Assembly (NCBI GenBank): GCA_037355855.1
Contig: CM074759.1
Span: 992,001 to 1,056,000 of the forward strand
DNA length: 64,000 nt
Source of the DNA: Pseudo-nitzschia pungens
Lineage: Eukaryota; Bacillariophyta; Bacillariophyceae; Bacillariales; Bacillariaceae
Direction: 5' to 3'
Both the position numbers and the translations under genes were made by a program. The notes below the pieces were generated by a model. That model made no database searches, was not told the origin of the DNA, and saw only the letters and a list, made by a program, of their open reading frames with translations. Every line of letters begins with the position of its first letter. Position 1 is the stretch's first letter. Below are positions 50,801 to 60,564 of the stretch, piece after piece.

Positions 50801-53097
50801 TGCAATTAGCACCAACGCTGATCATATTTCCGCTATACCAGTTTACGAGATTTTTCTTGTTCTTCATGAGTTTGTTGCTCATTCTGCACAAAGTTCCCGG
50901 AGAACGAAACATTTACAAGTTTATCCTCACTTTGGTTGGCTTCCATTTCCTTTGGGTTCTTATAACGCCGATGATTTTCATTTTAATCAAGTGGGCTGTA
51001 ATTGGCAAGTACCGACCGGGTAGATATCCGATTTGGGGATCATATTATTTGCGATGGTGGATTGTGGATGTTTGCCGTAAGATAATTGGGCGTGGTGCCT
51101 GGGGAACCAGTAGCTATACAATGTGCTTGTACTATCGAATGCTCGGAGCGACGATAGGAACAGGTGCCAATATTTCCCTTCAGGCTGAGATTGCCGAGTT
51201 CGATTTGGTCACAATCGGAGATTACGCAAAGATTGAGTATGGCACTGTTCGGGGTTTTGGACTTGACAGGGGTGCCATGATCCTTGGTCATGTTGGTGTT
51301 GATGATTTTGCAAGTGTTGGTGTCCGATCTGTCGTTGCCCCATACACTAAAGTTCCTACTAATGCACATGTAGGGCCTGGAACTTCGAGTTATGAGATTA
51401 CGCACAACGACGATCGGCACTTACACTACAATCGTTATGCCGTCCCTGAACCTGAATGGTGGACGCAAATGTTCGTATGTCATCCAGTGATCTTTTTGGT
51501 CAATACCTTTTCCCATATTCCGGCCATGTATGTTTTGTATCTTTTAGTCAAGATGCACTACAGGGTTCATGATGAAGGATTCCACACCATGGGAGACTTG
51601 ATGGAATGGTTGTGTGAACCGAGACGAATTCCTTATTACATTCTTATTCGAATGGCACGGTCAACTGTTGCGCCATTTTTCTATATGGCAGCAGCTATTT
51701 GTACAAAGTGGTTTGTCATCGGTGAATTCAAACCAGGACCAAGAGACATAAATAACCAGTGGACTTTGGCACGTCACTTTATGGCCGCGAGCCTTTTTTC
51801 CCGAGAGAACATGCAGCAGATGACGGATGTTCTCGGAAGGCATTACGAGCCAGTAAGCTGCTTGTATAGGTTATTAGGTGCAAAAATTGGAAAGCGAGTA
51901 TTTTGGCCTGGGCATCAACCAGTCTTTTCGGGCGAGTTTGACTTGCTAGAAGTCGGAGATGACGTGGTGTTTGGTTCAAGGAGCGTGATTCTCACATCAA
52001 CCCTTGACACATCGGAAAAGGTTATATTTTGCGCAGGATCGAATATCTCCGATAACACGATTGTTCTCCCTGGAGCCATCATAGGGAAAAATGCAGTCTT
52101 GGGGTCCAACACAGTTTGCCCCGCAGGACGCTATCTTCCTGAAGCCAGTATTTACCTGGGTTCCAGGGGAGGAGAACCAATGGTTCTTGAACCTGGAACA
52201 GAGGCGAATGCAAAGGAAGTTATGATGTCGGTCGACATGAAGGAGAAAGACCTACCATTTGAAGGAGATGAGACAACCCTACGTCCCTTTGGACGAGCTA
52301 CAGGTTGTGGACAGGCGAATTACTTTGTTTGTCCTCCTTCTGTAATGATTCTCTATCGAATCTTTTGCAACATCATCTTCGCAGTTGTTCACTCGTTCCC
52401 CCTTTTAGCTGCTCTGCATACCACCGGTGGAATGCTATATGGATGGGATATACGAGACCGCTACTATGACGACGAGTTGTACAACGGACCTCAACTGTAC
52501 TTCAGTATGTTTGGAATTTTCATTTTTACAAACGCTATTCGTATCATTGTGTGTTTCGCCATTGAGATCTCTGCAAAATGGATATTTGTCGGAGCACGAA
52601 CACCGGGACGATTCAATTGGCATGCATCAACATATTGTCAAAATTGGGAGTTTTATCAAGTTCTTGGACAGGTCAGGAATCTTAACAGAATTTCGACAAC
52701 CGACCTTTTGGCGGGCACCACTTATCTGAGTATGTACTACTCGGCCTTAGGATCAAGTATAGGCAAAGACTGTTGTCTATACCCAGCAGGTGCAGATCCC
52801 CAAATGCCGGAACCAGACTTGGTAACAATCGGAGACAGATGTTTGATTGATGTAGCCTCCATCGTCAGTCATCTGAATACCAGAGGAAACTTCGAGCTTG
52901 TTAGAATTGTGATTGAGGATGATGTAACACTACGCAATAGATCGCGTATTCAACAGGGAGTCCGTATGGAAGCAGGGTCCATGTTGTTGGAGAAAACTCT
53001 GGCAATGACCGGGGAGGTCATTGACGCAGAGAGTGTATGGCAAGGAGCTCCGGCACGTCAAGTTCATTCGTACGACCGAGGCTCTTCCTTTGTGTGA
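47875..53097 (+). CDS. Adenylation-carrier-Pls type multidomain synthetase-like membrane protein
   Basis: An intronless 1,740-residue protein. Residues ~55-700: ANL adenylation domain, with VLFTSGTTGNKKIVPHK (~293-309), LPSYGMTECMPISSPP (~480), NTGDLGYLDEDGYLFITGRS (~569) and the C-terminal Lys region PKSHTNKLLRVKL (~674). The layout resembles oxalate/fatty-acid CoA ligases of the Pcs60/AAE3 type. Residues ~835-910: a carrier protein, FFHVGGTSLLASQLASRVRK, Ser877 being the phosphopantetheine site. Residues ~960-1740: three consecutive units, each of hydrophobic helices, a KWxxxGxxxPG motif (~1039, ~1278, ~1568) and a left-handed-beta-helix hexapeptide region (for example GATIGTGANISLQAEIAEFD). 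This is the Pls-type (NRPS terminal) domain. It suggests membrane-bound activation of a carboxylic acid and transfer to an amine or alcohol. Substrate and product are unknown. Confidence 0.92.
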   Translation: MTSKNGNTSSPSRFSVNLSLTNSNTLKTPRGGNSRSLAAPLVSACRHLLQPNGSIKGTDVAPAVLPHFDDLCSALPVESFGDRNALYGVDGKRRPITHTRIRDFILKEFGPTLHEYGFGRGQRIALVLPNGPELALAILACAHWASCVPLNANGAISELQKDLQASRAKMIIGMAGRTGESLSDDLVALQDMARALNIPFYGMIPSSDEVGIFQITPMSLPTKVPIDVANQANAAYEENIMMIQGADSDTEDASCCGTSMVQKSRSQMLHNHYSHPLERLATYNFLCNDHEDEVLVLFTSGTTGNKKIVPHKLGDMIIAAAVIAVSWNLSPDDINCNLMPLFHVGGIVRQVFAPILSAGSVICCPSFDAHVFWQLLLSQHPSQPRLVDGIVANSGDSIDDITLPSTFTWYYAAPTMHQVILANMPKMEDTEETTNQSPAPVFTKTGEGGKRHLRMIANAAGGLLPSLANELRNTFGANVLPSYGMTECMPISSPPYDYELTKPGTSGVAVGPEICIFNNNMKPMPPNKEGNICVRGRPCFRGYGAVGAVFGGGHNHKVPKALGEGGWFNTGDLGYLDEDGYLFITGRSKEVINRGGEIISPLEVEEEIVQHPSILACAAFSAPHDILQEAVGIVLVHKAGERRLDLPMLHTFLQEKLAQAKWPQCLVYMDALPKSHTNKLLRVKLGQRLNLPELNDSMAPVERTFEATCPPQGTLVGVSIPSENVTVDLEYIQEILRRELKVLGDNPVDDEFDAVQVSLLSPRKQLIVTAHPSRAGSVTVHVHNVSPKDVIFTSERVFDAYLRPSHVCSYSDEISLQNIKKYPEPTDAVLCILRGDVAKRIITDPMVREIQELVQELIDLDCLPAYDSSFFHVGGTSLLASQLASRVRKKYSCEFSGTDVFRHNTCLSMAQHIQRQQGKLNKSMDSISLQSSSGTSGMKNSDGDKSGSRQCPVDLQNIPLDSTVLQAETSLWSKLLQLAPTLIIFPLYQFTRFFLFFMSLLLILHKVPGERNIYKFILTLVGFHFLWVLITPMIFILIKWAVIGKYRPGRYPIWGSYYLRWWIVDVCRKIIGRGAWGTSSYTMCLYYRMLGATIGTGANISLQAEIAEFDLVTIGDYAKIEYGTVRGFGLDRGAMILGHVGVDDFASVGVRSVVAPYTKVPTNAHVGPGTSSYEITHNDDRHLHYNRYAVPEPEWWTQMFVCHPVIFLVNTFSHIPAMYVLYLLVKMHYRVHDEGFHTMGDLMEWLCEPRRIPYYILIRMARSTVAPFFYMAAAICTKWFVIGEFKPGPRDINNQWTLARHFMAASLFSRENMQQMTDVLGRHYEPVSCLYRLLGAKIGKRVFWPGHQPVFSGEFDLLEVGDDVVFGSRSVILTSTLDTSEKVIFCAGSNISDNTIVLPGAIIGKNAVLGSNTVCPAGRYLPEASIYLGSRGGEPMVLEPGTEANAKEVMMSVDMKEKDLPFEGDETTLRPFGRATGCGQANYFVCPPSVMILYRIFCNIIFAVVHSFPLLAALHTTGGMLYGWDIRDRYYDDELYNGPQLYFSMFGIFIFTNAIRIIVCFAIEISAKWIFVGARTPGRFNWHASTYCQNWEFYQVLGQVRNLNRISTTDLLAGTTYLSMYYSALGSSIGKDCCLYPAGADPQMPEPDLVTIGDRCLIDVASIVSHLNTRGNFELVRIVIEDDVTLRNRSRIQQGVRMEAGSMLLEKTLAMTGEVIDAESVWQGAPARQVHSYDRGSSFV

Positions 53098-53782
53098 TTG
53101 ACCAACCTTCTGTAAGTCAGACCATCTCAATCAGCAGAGCGTGTGGTTGGGCTTCTGATTTTTAGAGAAAATCAATAGAAAAAGCTCCTCACATACCTCA
53201 AGATTAGAAATAATAATAATATTAGCGCTACTGCATTACCAAGATCGTCAAGACGCACAACAATACACGCACTCTTAAAGATTGGAATGCATCATGCTTT
53301 TCAGTGTTGCAACATAAAAACTACATCGTACTTTCAGAGCTCATTTCAATCGAAGCCTCAAGCTACAGTCTGAACTATCAATGGCTCTACTATGGGGTCA
53401 TCTCCTCATAACGACTCCTGCACACAAGGCGATTCACAAAGTGGGCGAAGCAGATTGTGTTAGAAATCGAGTCACGAATGTGAGTCAGTGTAACTTTTTT
53501 TCCAATCATCTCTAATCAGATTAGCGTAAACTTATGAAAAAAGATCTCTCTCTGTCAAAAAAAGGAAGAAGCAATCATCTCAATCAATCATCAATCAATC
53601 AATCGTTGGTGTTAGTTGTGTGTTGTTCGCCATCACGATAGTTGACGACAGCACAGTCGAGTTCGAAAAAAAGTTTATCGCCGTTTGTTGCGACATTCAT
53701 ACATGTTGTTGTACGAGAAGCCGTGTACGAATCGTCAAAATTCATTAATCCTCTCCACCATTGTCAACAATTGACGGTCGTC
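53098..53782. other. Intergenic region
   Basis: No independent gene. The dehydrogenase frame is open back to 53642, but I take the start at 53783. A short AATCATCAATCAATCAATC tract lies near 53583-53603. Confidence 0.5.
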
Positions 53783-54696
53783 ATGGCTTCTCCATCAAGA
53801 TCTCTCACGATAGTCATTACCGGTGCAAGCCGGGGTCTCGGCGCAGGGATGGCCCGCACGTACTTGGAACGGGGTCACAAGGTTGCTGCGTGCTCTCGGT
53901 CCCCGCCACCCGCCGATTTGGACAGCTCCTCCTCCCCCGACAAGGAAGGTCGGCTCTATTTCCAATCGGGCGTGGACGTGTGCGACCCCCAAGCGGTGCA
54001 AGGATTTTTGGAAAACGCGGCGAATGCTTTGGGATCCGACATCGATCTCTGGATCAACAACGCGGGGATACTGGAACCCATCAAACCCATTCGCGACACG
54101 AACTTTGCGGATTTCGAAAAGAATGTCAACATCAACCTCATGGGAGTGTTTCATGGAACAAAAGCCTACATCAATTACTGCCGATCGCGAGCTGCCGTTG
54201 CAAAGGCGCCATCTACGTTGGTAAACATATCTTCGGGGGCAGCTGTAAAGGGCTATGGTGAGTTTTTGCAGCGACATTCTCGAGAGAATGAAACACCGCG
54301 GAGCGATCGATGTCAGATCGAACATTCTTGTCGATGGAACGTTCAACTCACGCGCTCGTCTCCTCAGCTGGTTGGGCTGCCTATAGCAGCAGCAAGGGGG
54401 GCGTCGATCGTCTGACCGAGAGCGCTTTCGCCGAGGAGCAAGACGACGGCTCGAATTCGAAGCTCTGTTTCCGTGCCTACAGCATCGCCCCCGGTGTGAT
54501 CGATACGGACATGCAAACAATGATTCGAAACACGGACAAGAGTGATTTTCCCATGGTCGATAAGTTTCACGACATCAAGGCGAATGATTCCTTCAATACT
54601 CCGTCCTACATTGCGGTTGAAATCGAGAAATTGGCCCTCTCGGAGGGTCCGCAGACTCTTCCAGTGGTGCAGAGACTCGCTTCCGAGAAAAAATAG
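53783..54696 (+). CDS. Short-chain dehydrogenase/reductase, two exons
   Basis: Exons 53783-54257 and 54368-54696 (110-bp GTGAGT...TCAG intron) give 267 residues. The classical SDR hallmarks are TIVITGASRGLGAGMA (TGxxxGxG cofactor site, ~9-24), NNAG in DLWINNAGILEP, STLVNISSGAAVKGYG (catalytic Ser), and the intron-spanning GAGWAAYSSSKGGVDRLTES with YxxxK restored by splicing. IAPGVIDTDMQTMI is the usual PG motif. An NAD(P)-dependent oxidoreductase is certain. The substrate is not predictable; sepiapterin-reductase-like or BENZIL reductase-like proteins share the C-terminal VIDTDMQ pattern. An upstream in-frame Met at 53642 would add 47 residues without a clear targeting signal. Confidence 0.92.
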
Positions 54697-55713
54697 GAAC
54701 GCGTCGAACTCGGATGGGCGCTAGTAGTAGTAATGGAATTGAATAAACGGATGAATGAATTTGCTTCCGCCGCATTGCGATATCTTCAATGGCTGGAATC
54801 GAAGAAGCTAATTATGATGCTTTTTACTATTATAGAATGGAGAGTACACTTAGTAGGAGTGTACAGATTTTTTAAACTCACCAGCTGCCATCCATCATTG
54901 CTTTCTTCACCTTTTTGTTATGGTCCTCCTGTTGCCAGGAAGAATACCGGCCACGAGATGGATGTTCTTTCGACATTTCCGCTCACGTCTCAAGATGGAA
55001 TGGTTGACATACAACGCACTTCAACAGAGTGCAGTAAAAGTTGCAGTGTGAATCTTACGTGCATTTTTGGAAATGAACGATCAACGACGAGGAAGAAGAG
55101 AGCAGCTTGTGTAGCAGTAGCAACTAGTAGAGCAACTTGCAACTAAGTTACTAACGACCGAACTATCCGCACTCGTCCTTCCCCCTTCTGCCCACAGGTT
55201 CGGTGCGGTGTGTTGTTCAATGTGTACCGTACCAATTCGTAAGGCTTACTTCTTTTTATCATCATACGTTACATACCGTACATTGAACGGGTAAGATTAC
55301 ACGTACTTGGTACGGCTTTTTTTGGTTGAAACCCCTGTAAACTCTCTAAACTCACTTTCAAAATTACTTAGTTACGTAACGTATCGTACCGGTTCTGTCA
55401 CCGGCACAGTTAGGCTAAGAGGGCACGGTAATCCTTACGAGTAATTATGTTTAACGGTAAACTTTTACGTGTAAGACTATTCGTTCTCTTCTCTTCGTCA
55501 TTCAATCGAAAGAGTAAGGTTAATCTTCTTATTTGGAGGTCTTCCGCTCACTCGAAGTTGAATACGAGTAAGCCTTACGGTAACCTTACTCCCCGGTGTG
55601 CAGTAAGACAGCAGTGCATTGCGTGAACTGTTACAGTCGAAGACCCAAAACCGATCCACCCTTTGCATATATCATCCAAATTGTGACAGGAAGGTGTACG
55701 CGTTCGTTGCACA

Positions 55714-55748
<35 letters not shown>

Positions 55749-55789
55749 AACACGTTCACGTCGCTGCCTCGTCCGGTTCGATTTCCGTC
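54697..55789. other. Intergenic region with GGTTAC words and (AC)n
   Basis: No gene recognised. GGTTAC/TTACCGTA/ACCGGTT words are dense from about 55215 to 55595, and an (AC)n microsatellite occupies 55715-55745, ending 45 bases before the start of the next gene. Confidence 0.55.
55715..55745. repeat. (AC)n microsatellite
   Basis: About 15 AC dinucleotides close to the UBAC2-like gene start. It lies in the probable 5' UTR or promoter; an open frame reads through it as THTHTH. Confidence 0.92.
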
Positions 55790-56836
55790 ATGCCCGCCGT
55801 CAACAATGCAGCCTTGCGACGACAGGCTCAAAACCAACCGGGTTGGTTCTTGGGAGCTCCCATTTCAAAAGTTCTCTGCATCCTCTGGGCTGCGGGTTCG
55901 TTGTGGATCATACGAAGCGACGATTTGGACGAAGAAAACTACGACAGGAGACACTACGGCGACTACGACTCGAATTCATGGGGATCCGCGGTCTTTCAGG
56001 GTCCCTCCAGCTGGGTCTTTCAATCCACAACGGAACTCATGGTTGGAATGCCATTCTTGGCACATTACCTGAGACGAATCGAGCAAGAACTTTCCAGCCG
56101 GAGACTTGTCGCGTGGTTGATTTTCTTGGAGGTCGTTTCTGTATTTGTGAAACTGGTAGCGGTTGGGACGATGGACGATGAAGTCGCGGGTGTTCTTGTT
56201 GGGCCCGCATCGGCAAAGGGGCCGTATCTGGTGGTTGGTGGACTTTTGTATTGGTACAAGGCGTGCGTTCCTCGGTTGTACCCTCGATTCTTATCGAGCA
56301 CAACGCTGGGAATCTCGTGCAGCGAAAAGACCATTCCGTATGCCTGGGCTCTTTACGTGCTGTACATGAGGGAGTTCTCGAGTCTCATGACGGGTATTGT
56401 CGGAGTTTTTGCCAGCGCCATCTACTTCTTTTTGTTGTCCGTATCGACGAAAAGCAGTCGCACCACCAGCAACATCCCCTTGCTCGACATACCCGATGCC
56501 GTTGTGAATCTGCTTCCGTGGGAAACACTCGGCAGTGTCTTTTTCCTGGACCCGACTCCCAGAATATACGCGCCCTTTCTAACCATGCGTGCAGCGATGA
56601 ATATCAGAAACGGTGGCGGCGGCGGCGGCGAAGACCGACCGCGTCGCCATAGAGGAGACCAGCGAGTGCCACCGGTACCGGAGGCACCTGTAGCGATGCC
56701 CGTGACGGTACCATCGCCAGAAGCGGTCACTCAACTGACCTCTATGGGATTCGAGGAAGATCGCGTAAAAGAAGCTCTCCAGGCATCCGACAACAACATA
56801 GAACGAGCGGCGAATATCTTGCTGATGGGTTCATGA
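55790..56836 (+). CDS. Rhomboid-like membrane protein with C-terminal UBA domain (UBAC2-like)
   Basis: The start at 55790 gives 348 residues; an in-frame extension runs through the (AC)n repeat and is rejected. Several hydrophobic helices are visible (KVLCILWAAGSLWII, LVAWLIFLEVVSVFVKLVAV, GPYLVVGGLLYWYKACVPRL, AWALYVLYMREF, IVGVFASAIYFFLL). A long C-terminal tail has a Gly run and a Pro-rich linker, then a UBA domain SPEAVTQLTSMGFEEDRVKE with ALQASDNNIERAANILLMGS (~307-348). This matches human UBAC2-type proteins, ER rhomboid pseudoproteases acting in ER-associated degradation. I do not see a GxSG protease motif, so a non-catalytic role in binding ubiquitinated substrates is inferred. Confidence 0.87.
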   Translation: MPAVNNAALRRQAQNQPGWFLGAPISKVLCILWAAGSLWIIRSDDLDEENYDRRHYGDYDSNSWGSAVFQGPSSWVFQSTTELMVGMPFLAHYLRRIEQELSSRRLVAWLIFLEVVSVFVKLVAVGTMDDEVAGVLVGPASAKGPYLVVGGLLYWYKACVPRLYPRFLSSTTLGISCSEKTIPYAWALYVLYMREFSSLMTGIVGVFASAIYFFLLSVSTKSSRTTSNIPLLDIPDAVVNLLPWETLGSVFFLDPTPRIYAPFLTMRAAMNIRNGGGGGGEDRPRRHRGDQRVPPVPEAPVAMPVTVPSPEAVTQLTSMGFEEDRVKEALQASDNNIERAANILLMGS

Positions 56837-57583
56837 TCATAGGCAAATAGACAATGCGAAAAGCATTGTGCGTGTGTTGGATTGCTTCAGGATACGACGA
56901 TTGCGACACATGCATTGGGCTCTAATTCGTTCTTGCGAGATATCGCAACGAGACGAATACGCGATAAAATATTTCCGTAGCAAAACAAAGCACGCATCTT
57001 CTCGTGCTTTCAGATTCATCTGCACTGGGTTGATGGTTTCAACAATTACTTTTCCTTTTCGTCCGCGCCTCGTGGCGTACGCTGCTGCAATACAACACCG
57101 TCATCGACACAAAAATAACGGGAATTCTTTTTCAAAAATTGATATCGCTAAAATGCTCTACTTCTAACTGTATGCGCTTCCCAAAGACTTTACCATCGAC
57201 CACGATATTCTGCAAGGAATAAAAAGAGTTTCACACAGATGATTTGCATTTCCGAATTGACTGCCATCATTGTAGGATCATGTTTCTGTCCCTACGAAAA
57301 TGAGCCGTGAAGGGGTAACACGAACATTTTCCAAGACTGCCAACTCGATTACAACTTTTCCTCCATTTCACAAATGAAGTGCCGATCAATGCAAAACATG
57401 GTATGTCGTCCTGTGGAAAGATTGATTCGTAAATCACAACAACCAAATCTTCCCCTGTGCATATCAATATTTCATTTCGAAATTCATCGTTTACTTGCAA
57501 TTTCCTCGTCTCTTCTGAATTTCCCCCCAAGACCTTCCTTTCCTTTCCTTTCAATCAAATAAGAAATCGACCCAATTCTACAA
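56837..57583. other. Gap between convergent genes
   Basis: 3' flanks of the UBAC2-like and KISH genes. No gene or notable repeat apart from a TTTCCTTTCC tract at 57538-57552. Confidence 0.5.
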
Positions 57584-58015
57584 TCATTTGAAGAGGACAT
57601 AAAACGCCATGAGAAAACAGCCCGCTCCAACAAAGGGAGATAGTCGTTCCCCAACGCGGCTCATCTTCCAACAGAATCCCGCAAAACCCGTTCGATCGCT
57701 GTGAATTGGCTTCGATGGATCTCGTGGCTGCGATTGTGGAATGACGCAGCGATCGCGAGGGAGGAGCAGCGGTCGGTGACGGATGGCACAAAAGGAAACA
57801 CACAGCATGAGAACAAGTCGCTCTATTCATTTCACGAGGGGCCCCCATGCAGTATTCCGCGAAACCAAGAACCCATGACAGTCATCGTGATCAAACTCTG
57901 TGCGTACCTTGCTTCCGTCGAAAATTTGCGGTCTCAGCTCTCTCAAAAACGTGCTGGTGCAAATCATGAGCAAAACGATCATGAGCACGCTCGAAAAGTC
58001 GAAGATGGCACTCAT
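57584..58015 (-). CDS. KISH/TMEM167-family small secretory-pathway membrane protein, two exons
   Basis: Easily missed because each exon is short. Exon 1 (57908-58015) encodes MSAIFDFSSVLMIVLLMICT and ends DGSK. A GTACGC...GAAG intron (57710-57907) follows. Exon 2 (57584-57709) encodes GFAGFCWKMSRVGERLSPFV and ends MAFYVLFK. The 77-residue result matches the KISH family (about 72 residues; MSAxFNF..LLTVxLLxICT, then TGxxGxFWKxARIGERxSP). The N-terminal hydrophobic segment and the C-terminal helix are both present. KISH proteins act in the early secretory pathway and Golgi. The splice choice retaining the PIHSDRTG junction is my inference. One or a few residues could differ. Confidence 0.88.
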
Positions 58016-59067
58016 TGTAAGCGTATTAGTAACCGAACCTCCAGTTCGATCGGAAACGGGAAAAGATCTTTCGCTCTGGTACGACGTCGAGTGGTTCCAA
58101 AATAACTTTCGTCCGACCTATTCTACACTGACTTCAATAACTTTCTTCGAACTTCTTGCTTGTAAGTCTATCCGCTTTATGCTGCCTCGTACGGTATGGC
58201 TCATCGTTCATCGATTGTTTGTGAATCACTTGTAGTACTCGTACTTGTTATTTTTTCATCTCTCAAAAACTGTTCGGTAATTGGACAAGATGAAAAATGA
58301 CTGCTGGAGTCCCTAGTCACTCGTGAATGTGGGGGCAAATCAACATACCCAAGTTTTGCTTTGAACCTCGTCCTAAGGTTTACCGTACAATGCATCCCAC
58401 CACAGACCCCACGACGTTCAAGCCGTAGGGAGAAGCAGACCACGCAGAGGTTGAAACTCTATGCATTCAGCATCATCCTCAGAGTCAAGGCGAAAAAGAG
58501 CGGGTGAGGATGAGTAAATGAATGGTGTTGCTATCTATCGGATCGAAGGCCAGCCAAAACAACTTTTGAGGTATTACTAAAGAGCGCTTCATTCATTGGT
58601 AAATAGCTTTTGATTCGTTTTCGTCAAAGCCTGCTGCTTCTATGATAGGGTAAGCATTGTGTGCTCTGTACCAAATAAAGTAAAGCGTTAGATAAGTTTG
58701 TTTGTACGAGATTCAAATATCACCACCAATAATGAACGAAAGGAGTAGACAAGGTGAGGGGTAGAAATCCAGCACAAACATGAGTTACGTAGTAGCTCTT
58801 TCATAGTGTGATTTTACTACAAAGTCAAATCGATCGCCACTTGCTATTTTTCTTCATCCTTTCCCGAAAGCGTTTGGTTACTGGCCGCTTAGTTGACATT
58901 CGAACCAAATCAATCGCCTTCAACGAATCGCTGGCATCGGAGATTCATCCGGCTGAGTTCGAATCGAATCCCCGACAGAATGTGACAGTGTGTGAACGGA
59001 TGGTACTAGCACTTCGCTCTTGAAATTTCAGGGTTTAGTCCCAATAAATTTCGCTGACATCGAGTCA
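58016..59067. other. Upstream/downstream flank, left copy of a tandem duplication
   Basis: No gene recognised. From about 58310 rightwards the sequence shows scattered similarity to about 61640-62300, for example CCCTAGTCACTCGTGAA / CCCTAGTCATTCGAGAA and GCAGACCACGCAGAGG / GCAGACCATGCATAGG. I read it as the older 3' flank of the duplicated hydrolase unit. Confidence 0.55.
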
Positions 59068-60159
59068 TCAGTCGTACTCGGAGAAGAAGGAATCGACAAT
59101 CTCTCCGTAGTTTCTTCCGTCCTCGAGCAGCCCGTGGTGGGCTAGATTTGCTAGTTCTTTGACCCGCACGAACTTGTGATTAAAGGCTTCCTTCCAGCCC
59201 TCCACGCAGTCGGCCGTTACAAAATCGTGCTCTCCCCTCATGACCATGCAGGAAGGCATGCGACATGCGGATTCCGAGGGCCGATCGGCATTCCAACCCT
59301 GGATGCTATCGGTTCCGCGCCACACCCCGGGCGTTCCAGCACGTTCGTAAGCGTCCGCGAGGGGTTGTGGTTTCGTTCCGTCGGCTGCAATCAGTTTGCA
59401 AGCATGCCTCGCTTGAAAACGATTCATCACGGTCGATTCATCCGGATCCTCCTCCAGCAAACCCGAAATCAGATCCCCTGCCGCGGACTCGACCTGCTCC
59501 ACGTCACACGGCGAGCTGGAGAGGATTGCCGACAGGCACTTGGGTGCACCTTGTTCCTCTTCGCCGCCTCGCTCGGCCACTCGTTTCATATACTCAAAGG
59601 CGAGGATCCCTCCGAAGCTCTGACCGTACAAATGAAACCGTGTCAAGCCTGATTTCTTGATCACCGCTTCCAGGTCATCGAGGGAGGACTCAAGAGAATA
59701 GGCCTCTGATGTTTCTGGACCAGGACTCCTTCCGCATCCCAACTGGTCGTAGAAGACCATCGAGCGATACGGAATCACGTCGCGCAGAGGAAGCAAGTAA
59801 TCCGATGGAACTCCAGGACCACCGTGCAAAACCAAAATAGGAGCGGCTCTCTGGGACGATAAATTCATTCTGTTGTGAATGTGGTACCGAATTGAATGAG
59901 ACGTTGTGACGGTCACTTCCTTTTTGTTTTCGTCTTCTTCAATACCGTAGGTTCTCGACACTGCCACCTCTCCCTCGAAATCTGTTTGGGCGTTGAACAA
60001 CGTCCCACTTCTGGGACGATGGTGTTGATCGATCCCGAAACTTTTTGTGGGCGGCGCAGGATGAAAAGTGTTGGACAGAAAAGCCGACACTTCTTCGACG
60101 GATGAGAGCGACGACAACACCATCGTTGCCGTCAGAAATGCGTTTGTGAAGGACCACAT
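59068..60159 (-). CDS. Proline iminopeptidase-like alpha/beta hydrolase, copy 1
   Basis: The start at 60159 gives 363 residues, with a signal peptide (AFLTATMVLSSLSSVEEVSAF) whose VSAF|LSN end fits the diatom plastid motif. The hydrolase domain carries the oxyanion HGGPG motif (ILVLHGGPGVPSDYLLPLRD), YDQLGCGRSPGPE, the nucleophile elbow HLYGQSFGGILAFEY (GxSxG with Ser), an acid site RGEHDFVTADCVEGW and a His in LAHHGLLEDG. HGGPG plus DQxGxGxS identifies the prolyl aminopeptidase (peptidase S33) family, which removes N-terminal proline. Proline- or other-amide specificity is not proven. Paralogue of the gene at 62341-63420 (very similar throughout). Confidence 0.92.
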   Translation of the reverse strand: MWSFTNAFLTATMVLSSLSSVEEVSAFLSNTFHPAPPTKSFGIDQHHRPRSGTLFNAQTDFEGEVAVSRTYGIEEDENKKEVTVTTSHSIRYHIHNRMNLSSQRAAPILVLHGGPGVPSDYLLPLRDVIPYRSMVFYDQLGCGRSPGPETSEAYSLESSLDDLEAVIKKSGLTRFHLYGQSFGGILAFEYMKRVAERGGEEEQGAPKCLSAILSSSPCDVEQVESAAGDLISGLLEEDPDESTVMNRFQARHACKLIAADGTKPQPLADAYERAGTPGVWRGTDSIQGWNADRPSESACRMPSCMVMRGEHDFVTADCVEGWKEAFNHKFVRVKELANLAHHGLLEDGRNYGEIVDSFFSEYD

Positions 60160-60532
60160 GGTGATCGCTGGACTCCCGGATTCCAACGTATGTGTCTTGA
60201 GTGTGACTGCTGTTCTTCCTTGGTTTGTGTACGGAATCTGAAGTGGACGACACTGCAAGCATTCGTTCTTTGAATCCTTCGTTTTGATGAGACGATGATG
60301 CTGACTCGTCAAAATCCGACTCGAACTTTGGATACAGTAATCTTAAGCTTATGAGCGGGAAGAATTGTTCCTTCCTGATCATTAATAAACGATACGGTAA
60401 GTTACGGTAATCTTAACCTTAGTCATGAACGAGCCAAAGTTGCGATTTACCGTACCGTAAACCTTACCTCGCCACGGGTAATACTGGTAATGTTACCCTT
60501 CAACCTTAGCATTATGCATGATGCATGATACA

Positions 60533-60564
60533 GTACGTACAAGTACGTACGTACTTGTACGTAC
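60533..60564. repeat. 32-bp perfect palindrome of GTAC words
   Basis: The left half GTACGTACAAGTACGT is the exact reverse complement of the right half, so the whole 32 bases are self-complementary. Continues into further GTACGTACGA. Confidence 0.9.

Noticed and set aside
58950..58985. tRNA T-loop-like word GTTCGAATC
   Set aside because: No acceptor or anticodon stems could be paired around it.
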